Assembly (NCBI RefSeq): GCF_900102785.1
Contig: NZ_FNGC01000001.1
Coordinates: forward strand, 97,916-161,915
Length of the DNA stretch: 64,000 nt
Reading direction: 5' to 3'
Source of the DNA: Arthrobacter sp. ok362
Lineage (GTDB): Bacteria > Actinomycetota > Actinomycetes > Actinomycetales > Micrococcaceae
In this document: one piece after another, positions 7,210-15,742 of the stretch
Layout: each line of letters begins with the position of its first letter
How positions within the stretch are numbered: the stretch's first letter is position 1
Notes under the pieces: generated by a model
Database searches by the model: none
Told to the model about the DNA's origin: nothing
The model's input: the letters and a program-made list of their open reading frames with translations, nothing else
Program-made: the position numbers and the translations under genes

Positions 7210-8303
7210 TCTGTGTCCTTCTCTGTGCGGTTCGGCTCTTCGGCGCGGTTCGGCTCTCCGGCGCTGCGGCGGCCGCGGGTCGTCCCGTTCGTCTCCGGTT
7301 CCTCCGCCTCGGTGGCGAGGACGTCGGCGGAGATGATGCCGGCGTTTTCAGTGCCGACGATCGATTCCTCGTCGGCGACCAGTTCGGCGGCCAGTTCCTT
7401 GATGCCCTCGGCGTCGCCGAGATCCACGTCGTGGTGGGCGCCGAGGTAGGCGTCGATCACGGCGGGGTTCTTCATGACTTCGGCCGGGGGCCCCTCGGCC
7501 ACGATCTTGCCCTCTGCCATCACGACCACCCAGTCGGCGATGTGGCGGACCATGTTCATGTCGTGCTCGACGAACAAAACGGTCATGCCCTCGGCCTTGA
7601 GGTTCTTGATGTGGTCCAGCAGCGACTGCGTCAGCGCCGGGTTGACGCCGGCCATGGGCTCGTCGAGCATGACCAGCTTGGGCCGCACCATGAGGGAGCG
7701 GGCCATTTCCAGCAGCTTCCGCTGCCCGCCGGACAGCGACGCCGCGTAGTCGTCCCTCTTGGCGTCCAGTTTGAACTTCTCCAGCAGCACGTTGGCTTCC
7801 TGGGTGATCCTTTTTTCCTGACCGCCCCAGATGCCCTTGAACAAGGCCTTGGACAGCCGTTCGCCGGACTGGCTGGAGGCGCCGAGGCGCATGTTCTCCA
7901 GGACGGTGAGCTTGCCCATGACCTTGGTGAGCTGGAACGTGCGCACCATCCCCATCCGGGCGACCTTGTACGAGGAGACGCCGGCGATGTTGTTGCCCTC
8001 GAACTGCCATGTACCCGAGTTCGGGGTGTCGAAGCCCGTCAGCAGGTTGAACAAGGTGGTCTTGCCGGCGCCGTTGGGGCCAATCAGCGCAGTGATCTTG
8101 TGCCGCGGGATCTCGAGGTACTGGACGTCGACGGCGTTGATGCCGCCGAAACTGCGGGTGACGTTTTCCGCCACCACGATCGGATCACGCTTCTTGCAGC
8201 CGGGCGCGATCTCGCCGACGGCGATCGGACGGGTGTCCGTCATGTAGTCGATTTCTTCCGACGTGCGGGGTTCCTCGCGCGACTCTTCGCTTGGATTGCT
8301 CAT
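7206..8303 (-). CDS. livG: Branched-chain amino-acid-type ABC transporter ATPase LivG
   Basis: The second ATPase of the Liv system: Walker A GPNGAGKTT at ~76, signature LSGGQRKLLE, Walker B VMLDEPMAGVNP. The core ends with 'AYLGAHHDVDLG'. At 365 residues it is about 100 longer than usual. The extra length is a ~35-residue hydrophilic N-terminus and a ~75-residue acidic Glu/Thr/Arg-rich tail with NRAEEPNRTEKDTE at its end. The tail looks disordered and may be regulatory or neutral. The 4-nt ATGA overlap with the livM stop supports this start; an internal ATG at 8243 would give a more standard N-terminus. Confidence 0.94.
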   Translation of the reverse strand: MSNPSEESREEPRTSEEIDYMTDTRPIAVGEIAPGCKKRDPIVVAENVTRSFGGINAVDVQYLEIPRHKITALIGPNGAGKTTLFNLLTGFDTPNSGTWQFEGNNIAGVSSYKVARMGMVRTFQLTKVMGKLTVLENMRLGASSQSGERLSKALFKGIWGGQEKRITQEANVLLEKFKLDAKRDDYAASLSGGQRKLLEMARSLMVRPKLVMLDEPMAGVNPALTQSLLDHIKNLKAEGMTVLFVEHDMNMVRHIADWVVVMAEGKIVAEGPPAEVMKNPAVIDAYLGAHHDVDLGDAEGIKELAAELVADEESIVGTENAGIISADVLATEAEEPETNGTTRGRRSAGEPNRAEEPNRTEKDTE

Positions 8304-9268
8304 GCGAATGCCAGCTCCTTCTTATTGCCGAGAACGCCCTGGGGCCTGAAGATCATCAGCAGCATGAGCGCCACGCCGACCAGGATGTAACGCAGCTGCC
8401 CGGCCTGGACCGTGTTCAGCCACGTGATGGTGCCGGACTCGATCAGGCCGTAGAGGATGCCCTGGGTGAGCGAGAGCACCACCCAGAAGATCATGGCGCC
8501 GACCACCGGGCCGAGCACGGTGCCGAGGCCGCCGAGCAGCAGGCAGGTGTAGAGGAAGAAGGTCAGTTCCGTGCCGTAGTTGGCCGGCTGCACCGCGCCG
8601 CGGGGAATCGTGAAGATCATGCCTGCCAGGGCACCGAGCGCGCCGCCGATGATCAGGGACTGCATCTTGTAGGCGTACACGTTCTTGCCGAGCGAGCGGA
8701 CGGCGTTCTCGTCCTCGCGGATGCCCTTGAGGACCCGGCCCCAGGGGCTTCGCATCAGCAGCCACACTAGGGTGCAGAAGAGGGCCACGACTGCCCAGGC
8801 GACCACCCGGATGAAGAAGTCGCGGTTGTTCATGCCAATGTAGGTCCCCGGCGGGAAGGGGTTCATGGCGTAGAAATCGCCCTCGAAGGCGGCCAAGCCG
8901 TTGGCCGAGCCGGTGATAGCGGTCAGCTGGTTGGTCGTGACGATGTAGCGCACGATTTCGGCCGCCGCGATGGTCACGATGGCCAGGTAGTCCGCCCGCA
9001 GCCGCAGCGTCGGGATGCCCAGCAATAGAGCGAAGATGGCGGAACAGATGACGGCGATGAGCAGCCCGATAAAAAACGGCACATGGAACGTCAAGGTGGA
9101 GATGGCGAAGCCGTAGGCCCCCACCGCCATGAAGCCTGCCTGGCCGAAGTTGAGCAGGCCGGTGTAGCCGAAGTGAACCGCGAGGCCGAGGGTGGCCAGG
9201 GCGTAGGCAGCCGTCGTCGGGCTGAAGAGTTCGCCGGCGGCGCTGGAGAAAATGAATCCGAAATCCAT
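8300..9268 (-). CDS. livM: Branched-chain amino-acid-type ABC transporter permease LivM
   Basis: A membrane half of the Liv channel, 322 residues with about eight to nine hydrophobic segments. The family signature lies around 'LRADYLAIVTIAAAEIVRY' (cytoplasmic coupling loop) and the C-terminus is 'LMLLMIFRPQGVLGNKKEL', a LivM/LivH hallmark. It starts 9 bp after livH and overlaps livG by 4 nt, so it belongs to one cotranscribed unit. An insert 'AMNPFPPGTYIGMNNRDFFIR' forms a probable external loop. Confidence 0.95.
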   Translation of the reverse strand: MDFGFIFSSAAGELFSPTTAAYALATLGLAVHFGYTGLLNFGQAGFMAVGAYGFAISTLTFHVPFFIGLLIAVICSAIFALLLGIPTLRLRADYLAIVTIAAAEIVRYIVTTNQLTAITGSANGLAAFEGDFYAMNPFPPGTYIGMNNRDFFIRVVAWAVVALFCTLVWLLMRSPWGRVLKGIREDENAVRSLGKNVYAYKMQSLIIGGALGALAGMIFTIPRGAVQPANYGTELTFFLYTCLLLGGLGTVLGPVVGAMIFWVVLSLTQGILYGLIESGTITWLNTVQAGQLRYILVGVALMLLMIFRPQGVLGNKKELAFA

Positions 9269-9277
9269 GGCGGTCTC

Positions 9278-10618
9278 CTAACCCACGCGCTCGCGGCGGC
9301 CCAGAATGCCCTGAGGCCGGAACAAGAGGACAACAATCATGATGAACAACGCTCCCACGTATTTGAGGTCGGCTGCGAGGCCGAACACGGTGGTCAGCTC
9401 AACGAAGATGCCGACGATGATGGAACCGACCAGGGCGCCCCAGACCGTGCCGAGGCCGCCCAGGGTGACGGCGGCGAAGATGAGCAGCAGGATCTGGGAG
9501 CCCATGTCGAAGGTGACGCCGGGCCGGTAGTAGGCCCAGAGGATGCCGCCGAGGGCGGCGAGCATGCCGCCGACCACCCAGACGATCCGGATGACGGAGT
9601 CGACGTCGATGCCGGAGGCCGCGGCCAGCGCCGGGTTGTCGGCCACCGCGCGGGTGGCCTTGCCGAGGCGGGTCTTGAGCAGGACGACGCCGAGGGCGGC
9701 AATCACGGCGGCGCTGATGATGAGGGACCAGAGGTTGTTGGGGGAGATCGAGACCGGGCCGATCAGGATTTCCGCGCTCTGGGCAAACGGCAACTGCTGG
9801 GTGGCGCCACCGAAGTAGAACTGGATGATGTACCGCACAGCGAGGGCGAGGCCGATGCTGACAATCATCATCGGAACAAGCCCGGTTCCCCGGCGCCGCA
9901 AGGGCTTCCACAGGCCCGCGTCCTGGACGTAGCCGAACAAGCCGCCGCCGACGATCGCCAGGATGATGGCAAGCCAGAACGGCAGGTTCATCTGGTTGAA
10001 GGCGAATACCAGCACCGCGCCAATCGTGACCATTTCACCGTGGGCGAAGTTCGTCAGGCCGGTGGTGCCGAAGATCAGTGAGAGGCCGACGGCCGCGAGG
10101 GCGAGCAGCAGGCCGAAGCTCAGGCCGGCCACCAACCGGTTGAGCAGGTTCTGCCCGAAGTTCTGCTCCGCCACGACGATGCCCTTGCCAAAGGCGAAGA
10201 TCACCGAGAGGTTTGAGGTCTGGCTGAACGTCACCTTGCGGGGGTTTTCCTGGCCCTCGGCCAGCTTGATGCCCTTTGGAAGCGTGGACTCGTCGAGTTT
10301 GACCTCGTACGTACCCTGGGTGGGGACGCCTATGATCCAGGCGCCGTTGGCTCCCGATTTCGTGGTTCCCGTGAAACCGCCACCCGTGGCGGTAATGGTT
10401 ACCCCGGGGATCGGTGAGCGGTCGTCACCGCGCAGGAATCCGCTGATGCTGTTCGTGAACTGGGTCGCCGACGGAGATGGTGTCGGTGAGGGGGTCGCGG
10501 CGCTGGACGCCGGGGCAACTATGAGCAGTAGCGCAGCCATGGTGGCAAATACTGCCCCCACAGCCTTCAGTAGTCTGCCGCGCCGTCTCTGCGACAGGCC
10601 GCTCGTTGTGCTTCTCAA
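9278..10618 (-). CDS. livH: LivH-type permease with an N-terminal secreted Ig-like (carboxypeptidase-regulatory-like) domain
   Basis: About 446 residues; ordinary LivH is ~290-310. The first ~45 residues form a cleavable-type signal (RRRGRLLKAV, then a hydrophobic run ending in APASSA-A). A Pro/Ser/Thr linker follows, then a ~75-residue beta-rich domain (ISGFLRGDDRSPIPGVTITATGG through 'YEVKLDESTLPKGI'), typical of carboxypeptidase-regulatory/Cna-B-like folds. The permease starts at ~150 and contains 'LTNFAHGEMVTIGA' and the coupling loop 'TRAVADNPALAAASGID', ending 'LLFRPQGILGRRERV'. The start is inferred as TTG at 10618, seven bases after ggagg; longer upstream readings lack a ribosome site. 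First gene of the liv operon, with a CRP-type site ~95 bp upstream. Confidence 0.9.
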   Translation of the reverse strand: MRSTTSGLSQRRRGRLLKAVGAVFATMAALLLIVAPASSAATPSPTPSPSATQFTNSISGFLRGDDRSPIPGVTITATGGGFTGTTKSGANGAWIIGVPTQGTYEVKLDESTLPKGIKLAEGQENPRKVTFSQTSNLSVIFAFGKGIVVAEQNFGQNLLNRLVAGLSFGLLLALAAVGLSLIFGTTGLTNFAHGEMVTIGAVLVFAFNQMNLPFWLAIILAIVGGGLFGYVQDAGLWKPLRRRGTGLVPMMIVSIGLALAVRYIIQFYFGGATQQLPFAQSAEILIGPVSISPNNLWSLIISAAVIAALGVVLLKTRLGKATRAVADNPALAAASGIDVDSVIRIVWVVGGMLAALGGILWAYYRPGVTFDMGSQILLLIFAAVTLGGLGTVWGALVGSIIVGIFVELTTVFGLAADLKYVGALFIMIVVLLFRPQGILGRRERVG

Positions 10619-10711
10619 ATTGAAAACCTCCACATGGGGGTGCTGTGGGTTGCGCCTTTGCAACCGTTGCGAACGGTCAGGGGACGAACGCCTCGGAAAA
10701 CGATCGCTTGT

Positions 10712-10727
10712 TGTGATGTCCGTCACC
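10712..10727 (-). promoter_or_regulatory. CRP/GlxR-type site TGTGA-N6-TCACC upstream of livH
   Basis: tgtgatgtccgtcacc lies 95 bp upstream of the inferred TTG start. It shares the half-site pair with the site upstream of the liv binding protein (4615-4630), suggesting joint control of the two transport units. Confidence 0.45.
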
Positions 10728-11012
10728 CTGTGTGGCCTATGCTACAGCCCGGGCGAGGCAAAGAATGCCGCTGCGAGCAGGCAGAACGTCGCGATCGGGT
10801 AACAACCGTGTAGTCGCGGCGGCACCTCACTGTAGCCCCGCTAAAGAAAACTTTTGTTGATTCCGAGTATGCCTAAACAGTGGCGGGCCCGGCCCCCGAT
10901 TCGTCCGCCCAACCCGGTGCCGGTGCCGCCTGCCGGGCACGTCCGCTCCGGGGTGTGGAACCAGCAAATCCAAGCTTTTTCCAAGTCCTCCCGCGTTATG
11001 GTGCGAAGAGCG

Positions 11013-11038
11013 CCTGAACCGAAGTCCTGAACCGAAGT
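11013..11038 (+). repeat. 13-bp tandem repeat, two copies
   Basis: cctgaaccgaagt occurs twice head to tail, 80 bp upstream of the secreted LamG-like gene. Confidence 0.7.
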
Positions 11039-11116
11039 CCAGCACCGATGGCCGGAACTGTCGGCCGGGACGCGGGGCGGCGTCGATGGCAGGGGCCGAT
11101 CTTGGAGGGCCGACTG

Positions 11117-12025
11117 ATGAACCGGGTGGTCAAGCTGTGCCTCGCGGGTTCGCTTGTGCTGGCGATCCTGGGCATCCCGGCGCTGGGCCTCGGCCCCGAG
11201 ACCGCCGGGGCGCAGGCCTGCGTTCCCTCGACAAAGGCGCTCACCGACCCCTATCCGGGGATCATGGCGGCGGCCTCCAGCTTTGAAGCGGGCACCTTGG
11301 ACGGATTCGGCGTCTCCACGGCCGGGACGGGGAACGCCTCTGTGTCCACCGGGCCGTCGCACTCCGGTGGCTGTGCCGCCCGCCTGCACACCACCGCTGG
11401 GCCCGGCTCCATCGCCAGGCTGACCGTGGGCCTGAGCCCCGGGAACACCGAGGCGTATGCGGACGGATGGTTCAATATCGCCGCTGAGGGAATGGCAGGG
11501 AACAACGTTCCCTACTTCCGATTCTTTTCCGGCCGCGTCCGCGTCCTGGATGTTTTCCGGCAGAACCTCTCCCATGAGCTGGTGCTCCGCACCTCGTCAC
11601 CGGCAGGTTTCGCCTACACCACGTTGCGGCGGGATGTCCCCACCGATTCCTGGCACCGGCTGGTCATGCACGTGGTCCCCAACGGCCCCAGGACCAACGT
11701 CCAAATCTGGTGGGACGGGCGTTCCGTCTACGCGGGCACCGTCAGCATTTCCGCGACGATGCTCGACACGGTCCAGCTCGGCTCCGAACACGATCAGCAA
11801 ATGGCCGACATCTACATCGACGACGTCATAGTCAACAGCGGCACGGGAACGCCGGCGCCGGTTCCCGGCCCCCTGCCGGAGCCGAAGGGGGATCCGTCCA
11901 AGCGGCTCGACGATTTCCGTGGTGACGGACCAGCCGCCCTGCTGGCAGCCGGCACCGGCGCGAGGCGCACCGGCCGTCCCTGGCACCCCGGACGGCCGGC
12001 GCCCACGCGGGGATCCTGGGCCTGA
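11117..12025 (+). CDS. Secreted protein with a LamG/concanavalin-A-like domain
   Basis: 302 residues. A signal peptide (MNRVVKLCLAGSLVLAILGIP, cleavage near AGAQA) precedes a jelly-roll domain from ~45 to ~240: 'FEAGTLDGFGVS', 'YADGWFNIAAEG', 'SWHRLVMHVVPNG', 'VQIWWDGRSVY' and 'ADIYIDDVIV' are the regular strands of LamG-like domains. Such domains bind glycans or cell-surface partners; no catalytic motif is seen. The last ~60 residues are Pro/Gly/Arg-rich and look unstructured. The ATG at 11117 is eight bases after ggagg; an earlier in-frame ATG at 11048 lacks a ribosome site and would bury the signal peptide. No functional neighbours. Confidence 0.8.
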   Translation: MNRVVKLCLAGSLVLAILGIPALGLGPETAGAQACVPSTKALTDPYPGIMAAASSFEAGTLDGFGVSTAGTGNASVSTGPSHSGGCAARLHTTAGPGSIARLTVGLSPGNTEAYADGWFNIAAEGMAGNNVPYFRFFSGRVRVLDVFRQNLSHELVLRTSSPAGFAYTTLRRDVPTDSWHRLVMHVVPNGPRTNVQIWWDGRSVYAGTVSISATMLDTVQLGSEHDQQMADIYIDDVIVNSGTGTPAPVPGPLPEPKGDPSKRLDDFRGDGPAALLAAGTGARRTGRPWHPGRPAPTRGSWA

Positions 12026-12191
12026 AGATCCCGCTGGCTAAGGTCACGGTTCGGTTGCGGCCCCTCCCCGGGGGAACTATCCCTCCCCGTCGGCCGTGGG
12101 AATTGGTAGCGTGACAATATAGAAACCTTTTCGTATGCGTCCGCATCGCACCGGAACATCACCCACCCCCTTATTTTGGAGGACACCCGCA

Positions 12192-13124
12192 ATGGCACCT
12201 GGCGGAAACCCGATCTTCAGCGGAAAGAATTTCCGCGAAGCCACCCAGGCACCGCCTGCCCCGCAGGCCCCGTACGGCCAGAACCCGTACGGCCAGAACC
12301 CGTACGGCCAGAACCCCTACGGCCAGAACGCCTACAGCCAGGCTCCGGGCCAGGGCGGGTGGAATTCGGCGCAGCAGGGCATGACCCAGGAACAGCTCCA
12401 GGACCTGTACAACCGCCCGGCGGCCGGTCCGGCTGACATCGGCCGGATGACGTACGACGACGTCATCGTCAAGACTGCCGGGTGCCTCGGCATCCTGGTG
12501 GTCGGTGCCGCAGTGGCGCTCGCCGTCCCCCAGGGCACGGGATCCATGCTGATGATCCTCGGGGCCCTCGGCGGCTTCGCCCTCGCGATGGTCAACACCT
12601 TCAAGAAGCAGCCGTCACCCGGACTGATCCTTGCCTACGCCCTGCTCGAAGGGTTCTTCCTCGGCGGACTGACCCGGATCCTTGACAACCTCTACCCGGG
12701 GGTCGGCATCCAGGCCGTCGTCGGGACGCTTTCCGTCTTCGCCGTGACGCTGGTGCTGTTCAAGAGCGGCAAGGTCCGGGCGACGCCCAAGCTCGTGCGG
12801 TTCTTCATGATCGCCCTGATCGGCTATGCGGTGTTTGCACTCGTCAACGTCGTCATGATGTGGACCGGAGCCGTTAACTCGCCGTTCGGCCTGAGCACCA
12901 GCGTGGAGATCTTCGGTATCCCGCTCGGCGTCTTCATCGGCTTCCTGGCGATCGGCCTGGCCGCCTTCTCCCTGATCATGGACTTCACGTCTATCGAGGC
13001 GGCCATCAGCGCCGGGGCCCCGCAGCGCTTCTCCTGGACCGCTGCCTTCGGCCTCACGGTCACGCTGGTCTGGCTCTACGTCGAGATCATCCGACTGCTG
13101 GCCATCCTCCGCGGCGACGAGTAA
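12192..13124 (+). CDS. Bax inhibitor-1/YccA family membrane protein
   Basis: 310 residues with a cytoplasmic N-terminus of ~95 residues and seven hydrophobic segments. The N-terminus contains four tandem Pro-Tyr-Gly-Gln-Asn units followed by a degenerate one, encoded by 15-bp DNA repeats (12270-12345). The core has the 'LLEGFFLGG', 'VTLVLFKSGKVRATPKL' and C-terminal 'AFGLTVTLVWLYVEIIRLLAIL' segments of the actinobacterial YccA-like group. Relatives act as pH-sensitive calcium leak channels or membrane-quality factors; the role in actinobacteria is unsettled. The ATG at 12192 follows ggagg by eight bases; a strong terminator follows. Confidence 0.92.
   Translation: MAPGGNPIFSGKNFREATQAPPAPQAPYGQNPYGQNPYGQNPYGQNAYSQAPGQGGWNSAQQGMTQEQLQDLYNRPAAGPADIGRMTYDDVIVKTAGCLGILVVGAAVALAVPQGTGSMLMILGALGGFALAMVNTFKKQPSPGLILAYALLEGFFLGGLTRILDNLYPGVGIQAVVGTLSVFAVTLVLFKSGKVRATPKLVRFFMIALIGYAVFALVNVVMMWTGAVNSPFGLSTSVEIFGIPLGVFIGFLAIGLAAFSLIMDFTSIEAAISAGAPQRFSWTAAFGLTVTLVWLYVEIIRLLAILRGDE
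12270..12345 (+). repeat. 15-bp coding repeats (PYGQN) in the Bax-inhibitor-1 gene
   Basis: cccgtacggccagaa-type units repeat four times in frame, then a diverged copy (gcctacagccag). Copy number is likely to vary between strains by slippage. Confidence 0.8.
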
Positions 13125-13153
13125 CCGGCGTCGTCCCTGAACACCCTTCCTAA

Positions 13154-13185
13154 CGAGGAGCCCCGCCCAACGGCGGGGTTCCTCG
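13154..13185. terminator. Terminator between convergent genes
   Basis: cgaggagccccgcc pairs with ggcggggttcctcg (one G-T wobble) around a 4-nt loop, followed by tgtttgtgg. It can serve the Bax-inhibitor gene and, on the other strand, the thiolase gene. Confidence 0.8.
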
Positions 13186-13246
13186 TGTTTGTGGCAAACG
13201 GTGGCCTGCTGCCGCACGTCAACTGCAATGCGTCAGCTGCAACCCG

Positions 13247-14485
13247 TCAGCTGAGCCGCTCCAGCACAACCGCCATGCCCTGGCCGCCGCCGACGCACAG
13301 CGTCGCCAGGCCGAGGGAGGCGTCGCGGACGCGGAGCCCGTTGAGCAGCGTGGTGGTCATGCGGGCGCCGGTCATCCCGAAGGGGTGGCCGAGGGCGATG
13401 GCGCCTCCGTGGACGTTGAGCTTCTCCGGATCGATGGCGAGCTCCCGGGCGCTGGCCACCACCTGGACCGCGAACGCCTCGTTGAGCTCCACGAGGTCGA
13501 TGTCGCGGATGGTCAGCCCGGCGATTGTCAGCGCCCGCCCGGTTGCTTCCACCGGGCCCATGCCCATCAGCTCCGGGGACAGGGCGCTGACGCCGGTGGA
13601 GACGATCCGGGCAAGCGGCTCCAGTCCCAGCTCGCGGGCCCGCGCGCCACTCATGACCACGACGGCGGCGGCCCCGTCATTGAGCGGGCACGCGTTCCCG
13701 GCCGTCACAGTGCCGCCGCTGCGGAAGACGGGCTGCAGGGCACCGACGGCCTCCGCTGTGACGCCGGGCCGCGGCGAATCGTCGCGGTCGACCACCGTAC
13801 CGTCGGCGCGGGTGTACGGCGTGATTTCGCGGGCGTAGAACCCGGAGGCGATGGCCGCCTCGGCCCGGTTCTGGCTGAGCACCGCCCAATCGTCCTGCTC
13901 CGCGCGGGTGATGCCGTAGCTTGTGGCGACGTTCTCCGCCGTCTGGCCCATGGCCATGTACACGTCCGGCATCCGGCCGCCCAGGCGCGGGTCGGTCCAC
14001 GGCGTGTTCGAGGCCGCGCGGGCCTCGGTGCGTTTCCGGGCCGCCTCAAAGCGCGGGTTGTGCGTGCTCGCGTCGGTCTCGCCCGCGCCTGCCCAGTCCC
14101 GGTAGCGGGACACCGCCTCCACGCCGGCGGCAACGAACGCCTGGCCTTCGCCGGCTTTGACGGCGTGGAAGGCCATCCGGAGCGTCTGCAGGCTGGAGGC
14201 ACAAAAACGGTTGATGGTGGCGGCCGGAACGTTGTCCAGCCCGGCCAGGATGCTGACCACGCGGGCCATATTGGAGCCGGCCTCGCCGCTCGGCTCGGCG
14301 CACCCCAGATAGATGTCGTCCAGGCCGCGTCCCGGCCCGGCGGCGGCATCGAACGCCGGAAGCCCGGCGAGGGCCGCCGTGACCATGGCGGCGGCGAGAT
14401 CGTCCGGCCGCACGTCTTTCAGGGACCCCTTGAAGGCCCGCCCGATGGGGCTCCGGGCGGTGGAAACGATGACAGCTTCTGGCAT
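13247..14485 (-). CDS. Thiolase (acetyl-CoA C-acyltransferase)
   Basis: Catalyses thiolytic cleavage of 3-ketoacyl-CoA, or acetoacetyl-CoA formation. It has 412 residues, the normal size. The nucleophile Cys is in 'INRFCASSLQTLR' (~95), the catalytic His in 'NVHGGAIALGHPFGMTGAR' (~355) and the second Cys in 'LATLCVGGGQGMAVVLERL' (~385). The long insert and the 'MGQTAENVA' segment are typical of degradative thiolases (FadA/FadI type). No fad genes are adjacent, so the fatty-acid substrate range is not shown. The ATG follows a -10-like TAGTCT by six bases without a ribosome site. Confidence 0.93.
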   Translation of the reverse strand: MPEAVIVSTARSPIGRAFKGSLKDVRPDDLAAAMVTAALAGLPAFDAAAGPGRGLDDIYLGCAEPSGEAGSNMARVVSILAGLDNVPAATINRFCASSLQTLRMAFHAVKAGEGQAFVAAGVEAVSRYRDWAGAGETDASTHNPRFEAARKRTEARAASNTPWTDPRLGGRMPDVYMAMGQTAENVATSYGITRAEQDDWAVLSQNRAEAAIASGFYAREITPYTRADGTVVDRDDSPRPGVTAEAVGALQPVFRSGGTVTAGNACPLNDGAAAVVVMSGARARELGLEPLARIVSTGVSALSPELMGMGPVEATGRALTIAGLTIRDIDLVELNEAFAVQVVASARELAIDPEKLNVHGGAIALGHPFGMTGARMTTTLLNGLRVRDASLGLATLCVGGGQGMAVVLERLS

Positions 14486-14491
14486 GCGCCC

Positions 14492-14497
14492 AGACTA
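14492..14497 (-). promoter_or_regulatory. -10 hexamer TAGTCT, probable leaderless thiolase promoter
   Basis: On the minus strand TAGTCT-gggcgc-ATG. No ribosome binding site is present. Confidence 0.5.
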
Positions 14498-14505
14498 CGC
14501 CCCGC

Positions 14506-15666
14506 CTAGGCCAGGCGCATGGCCCCTCCCGCGGGACTGACGCTGAAGATCTCCGGCGCGGCATACCCGGCCCGGGCGAAGGCCTGCTCGACGGCGGCGC
14601 GCACTTGCTGTGCCGATCCTGCCGGGGTCAGGGCGATCGCGGAGCCGCCGAAGCCGCCGCCGGTCATGCGGGCCCCGATCGCGCCGGCGGAGCGCGCCGT
14701 GTCCACGGCAAGGTCCAGCTCGGCGCAGGAGATCTCGAAGTCATCGCGCATCGAGGCATGGGACGCGTCCAGCAGGGGGCCAATGGCGGCCGGGCCCAGG
14801 GTGTCCAGCAGCTCCACCGTCTGCAGGACGCGGCGGTTCTCGGTGACGACATGCCGGAGGCGGCGGAACGTCTCCTGGTCCAGGAGCCCGCTGGCCTCCT
14901 CGAGGTCCTCGAACCCGATGTCGCGCAGCGCCGGTACGCCGAGGACCTCGGCGGCGAGTTCGCACGATTCCCGCCGGGCCGCGTAGCCGCCGTTGGCGTG
15001 GGAATGGGAAACCCGGGTGTCGATGACCAGCAGCACCAGCCCCGCGGCGTCGGCGTCGAACGGCACCAGCCGGACACTCTGGTCCCGGCAGTCGAGGAAG
15101 ACCGCGTGGCCGGCCGTGGCCCGGAGCGAGGCGGACTGGTCCATGATGCCGGTGGGCGCGCCGACGAAGTCGTTCTCCGCCCGCTGGGTGGCCAGGACCA
15201 TGTCCTGAGCGGAGAGGCCGGCGGCCAGGAGCTCATTCAGGGCCGAAATCACGGCGCACTCGATGGCGTGGGAGGACGACAGGCCGGCGCCGCGGGGGAC
15301 ATCGGAGTCCAGGAGCAGGTCGATGCCGGGAACCGGGAGGCCCTGCTGCTGGAGGGCCCAGATGACCCCGAGCGGGTACTTCGTCCAGCCCCTGGCGGTG
15401 GCGCGGGCCAGCGAGCCGGTGTCCGCGGTGGTCAGCCCCTGGTTCCCGAACGTGGAGAGCATCCGCACGGTGGAATCCGGCCGGACCCTGACGGCCACCC
15501 GGGCCGCCCGGTCGATGGCGAACGGCAGGACGAAGCCCTCGTTGTAATCGGTGTGCTCGCCAATGAGGTTGACGCGTCCCGGTGCCCGCCACACGCCCTC
15601 GGGCCGGGCGCCGAAGACCGCCTCAAACCGGGTGGCGAGCCCGCTGCTGTCCAGGGAAGGATTCAT
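14506..15666 (-). CDS. galK: Galactokinase
   Basis: Phosphorylates alpha-D-galactose at C1 in the Leloir pathway. It has 386 residues. The galactokinase signature GRVNLIGEHTDYNEGFVLPF is at ~30-50, the GHMP ATP-binding motif is 'PRGAGLSSSHAIE' (~130), the catalytic Asp is in 'PTGIMDQSASL' and motif 3 is 'RMTGGGFGGSAIAL' (~335). The ATG at 15666 gives a normal N-terminus; a longer in-frame extension to 15852 would overlap the divergent galM and has no homologous character. Divergent from galM over 76 bp. galT and galE are not in the window. Confidence 0.95.
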   Translation of the reverse strand: MNPSLDSSGLATRFEAVFGARPEGVWRAPGRVNLIGEHTDYNEGFVLPFAIDRAARVAVRVRPDSTVRMLSTFGNQGLTTADTGSLARATARGWTKYPLGVIWALQQQGLPVPGIDLLLDSDVPRGAGLSSSHAIECAVISALNELLAAGLSAQDMVLATQRAENDFVGAPTGIMDQSASLRATAGHAVFLDCRDQSVRLVPFDADAAGLVLLVIDTRVSHSHANGGYAARRESCELAAEVLGVPALRDIGFEDLEEASGLLDQETFRRLRHVVTENRRVLQTVELLDTLGPAAIGPLLDASHASMRDDFEISCAELDLAVDTARSAGAIGARMTGGGFGGSAIALTPAGSAQQVRAAVEQAFARAGYAAPEIFSVSPAGGAMRLA

Positions 15667-15729
15667 GGCCTGGCGCCTGCGCTGCTGGAAGTCATGGAAC
15701 CAAGGTATACGGGTTGCCGGGCGGGTCTG

Positions 15730-15735
15730 TACGGT
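15730..15735 (+). promoter_or_regulatory. -10 hexamer TACGGT, possible leaderless galM promoter
   Basis: TACGGT, then ggtcacc (7 nt), then the galM ATG. It lies in the 76-bp galK-galM divergent gap. Confidence 0.35.
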
Positions 15736-15742
15736 GGTCACC

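Larger units (their letters stand above)
10619..11116. other. Divergent intergenic region between livH and the secreted LamG-like gene
   Basis: About 500 bp with no convincing gene. It holds the liv operon control region (CRP-type site at 10712-10727), AT-richer DNA around 10845-10865, and a short tandem repeat just before the next gene. Short open frames (for example MAGTVG... from 11048) lack ribosome binding sites. Confidence 0.5.

Noticed and set aside
9083..10081. Plus-strand open frame opposite livM/livH
   Set aside because: Spans the junction of two well-supported minus-strand permease genes and encodes Glu/Asp/Gln-rich nonsense.
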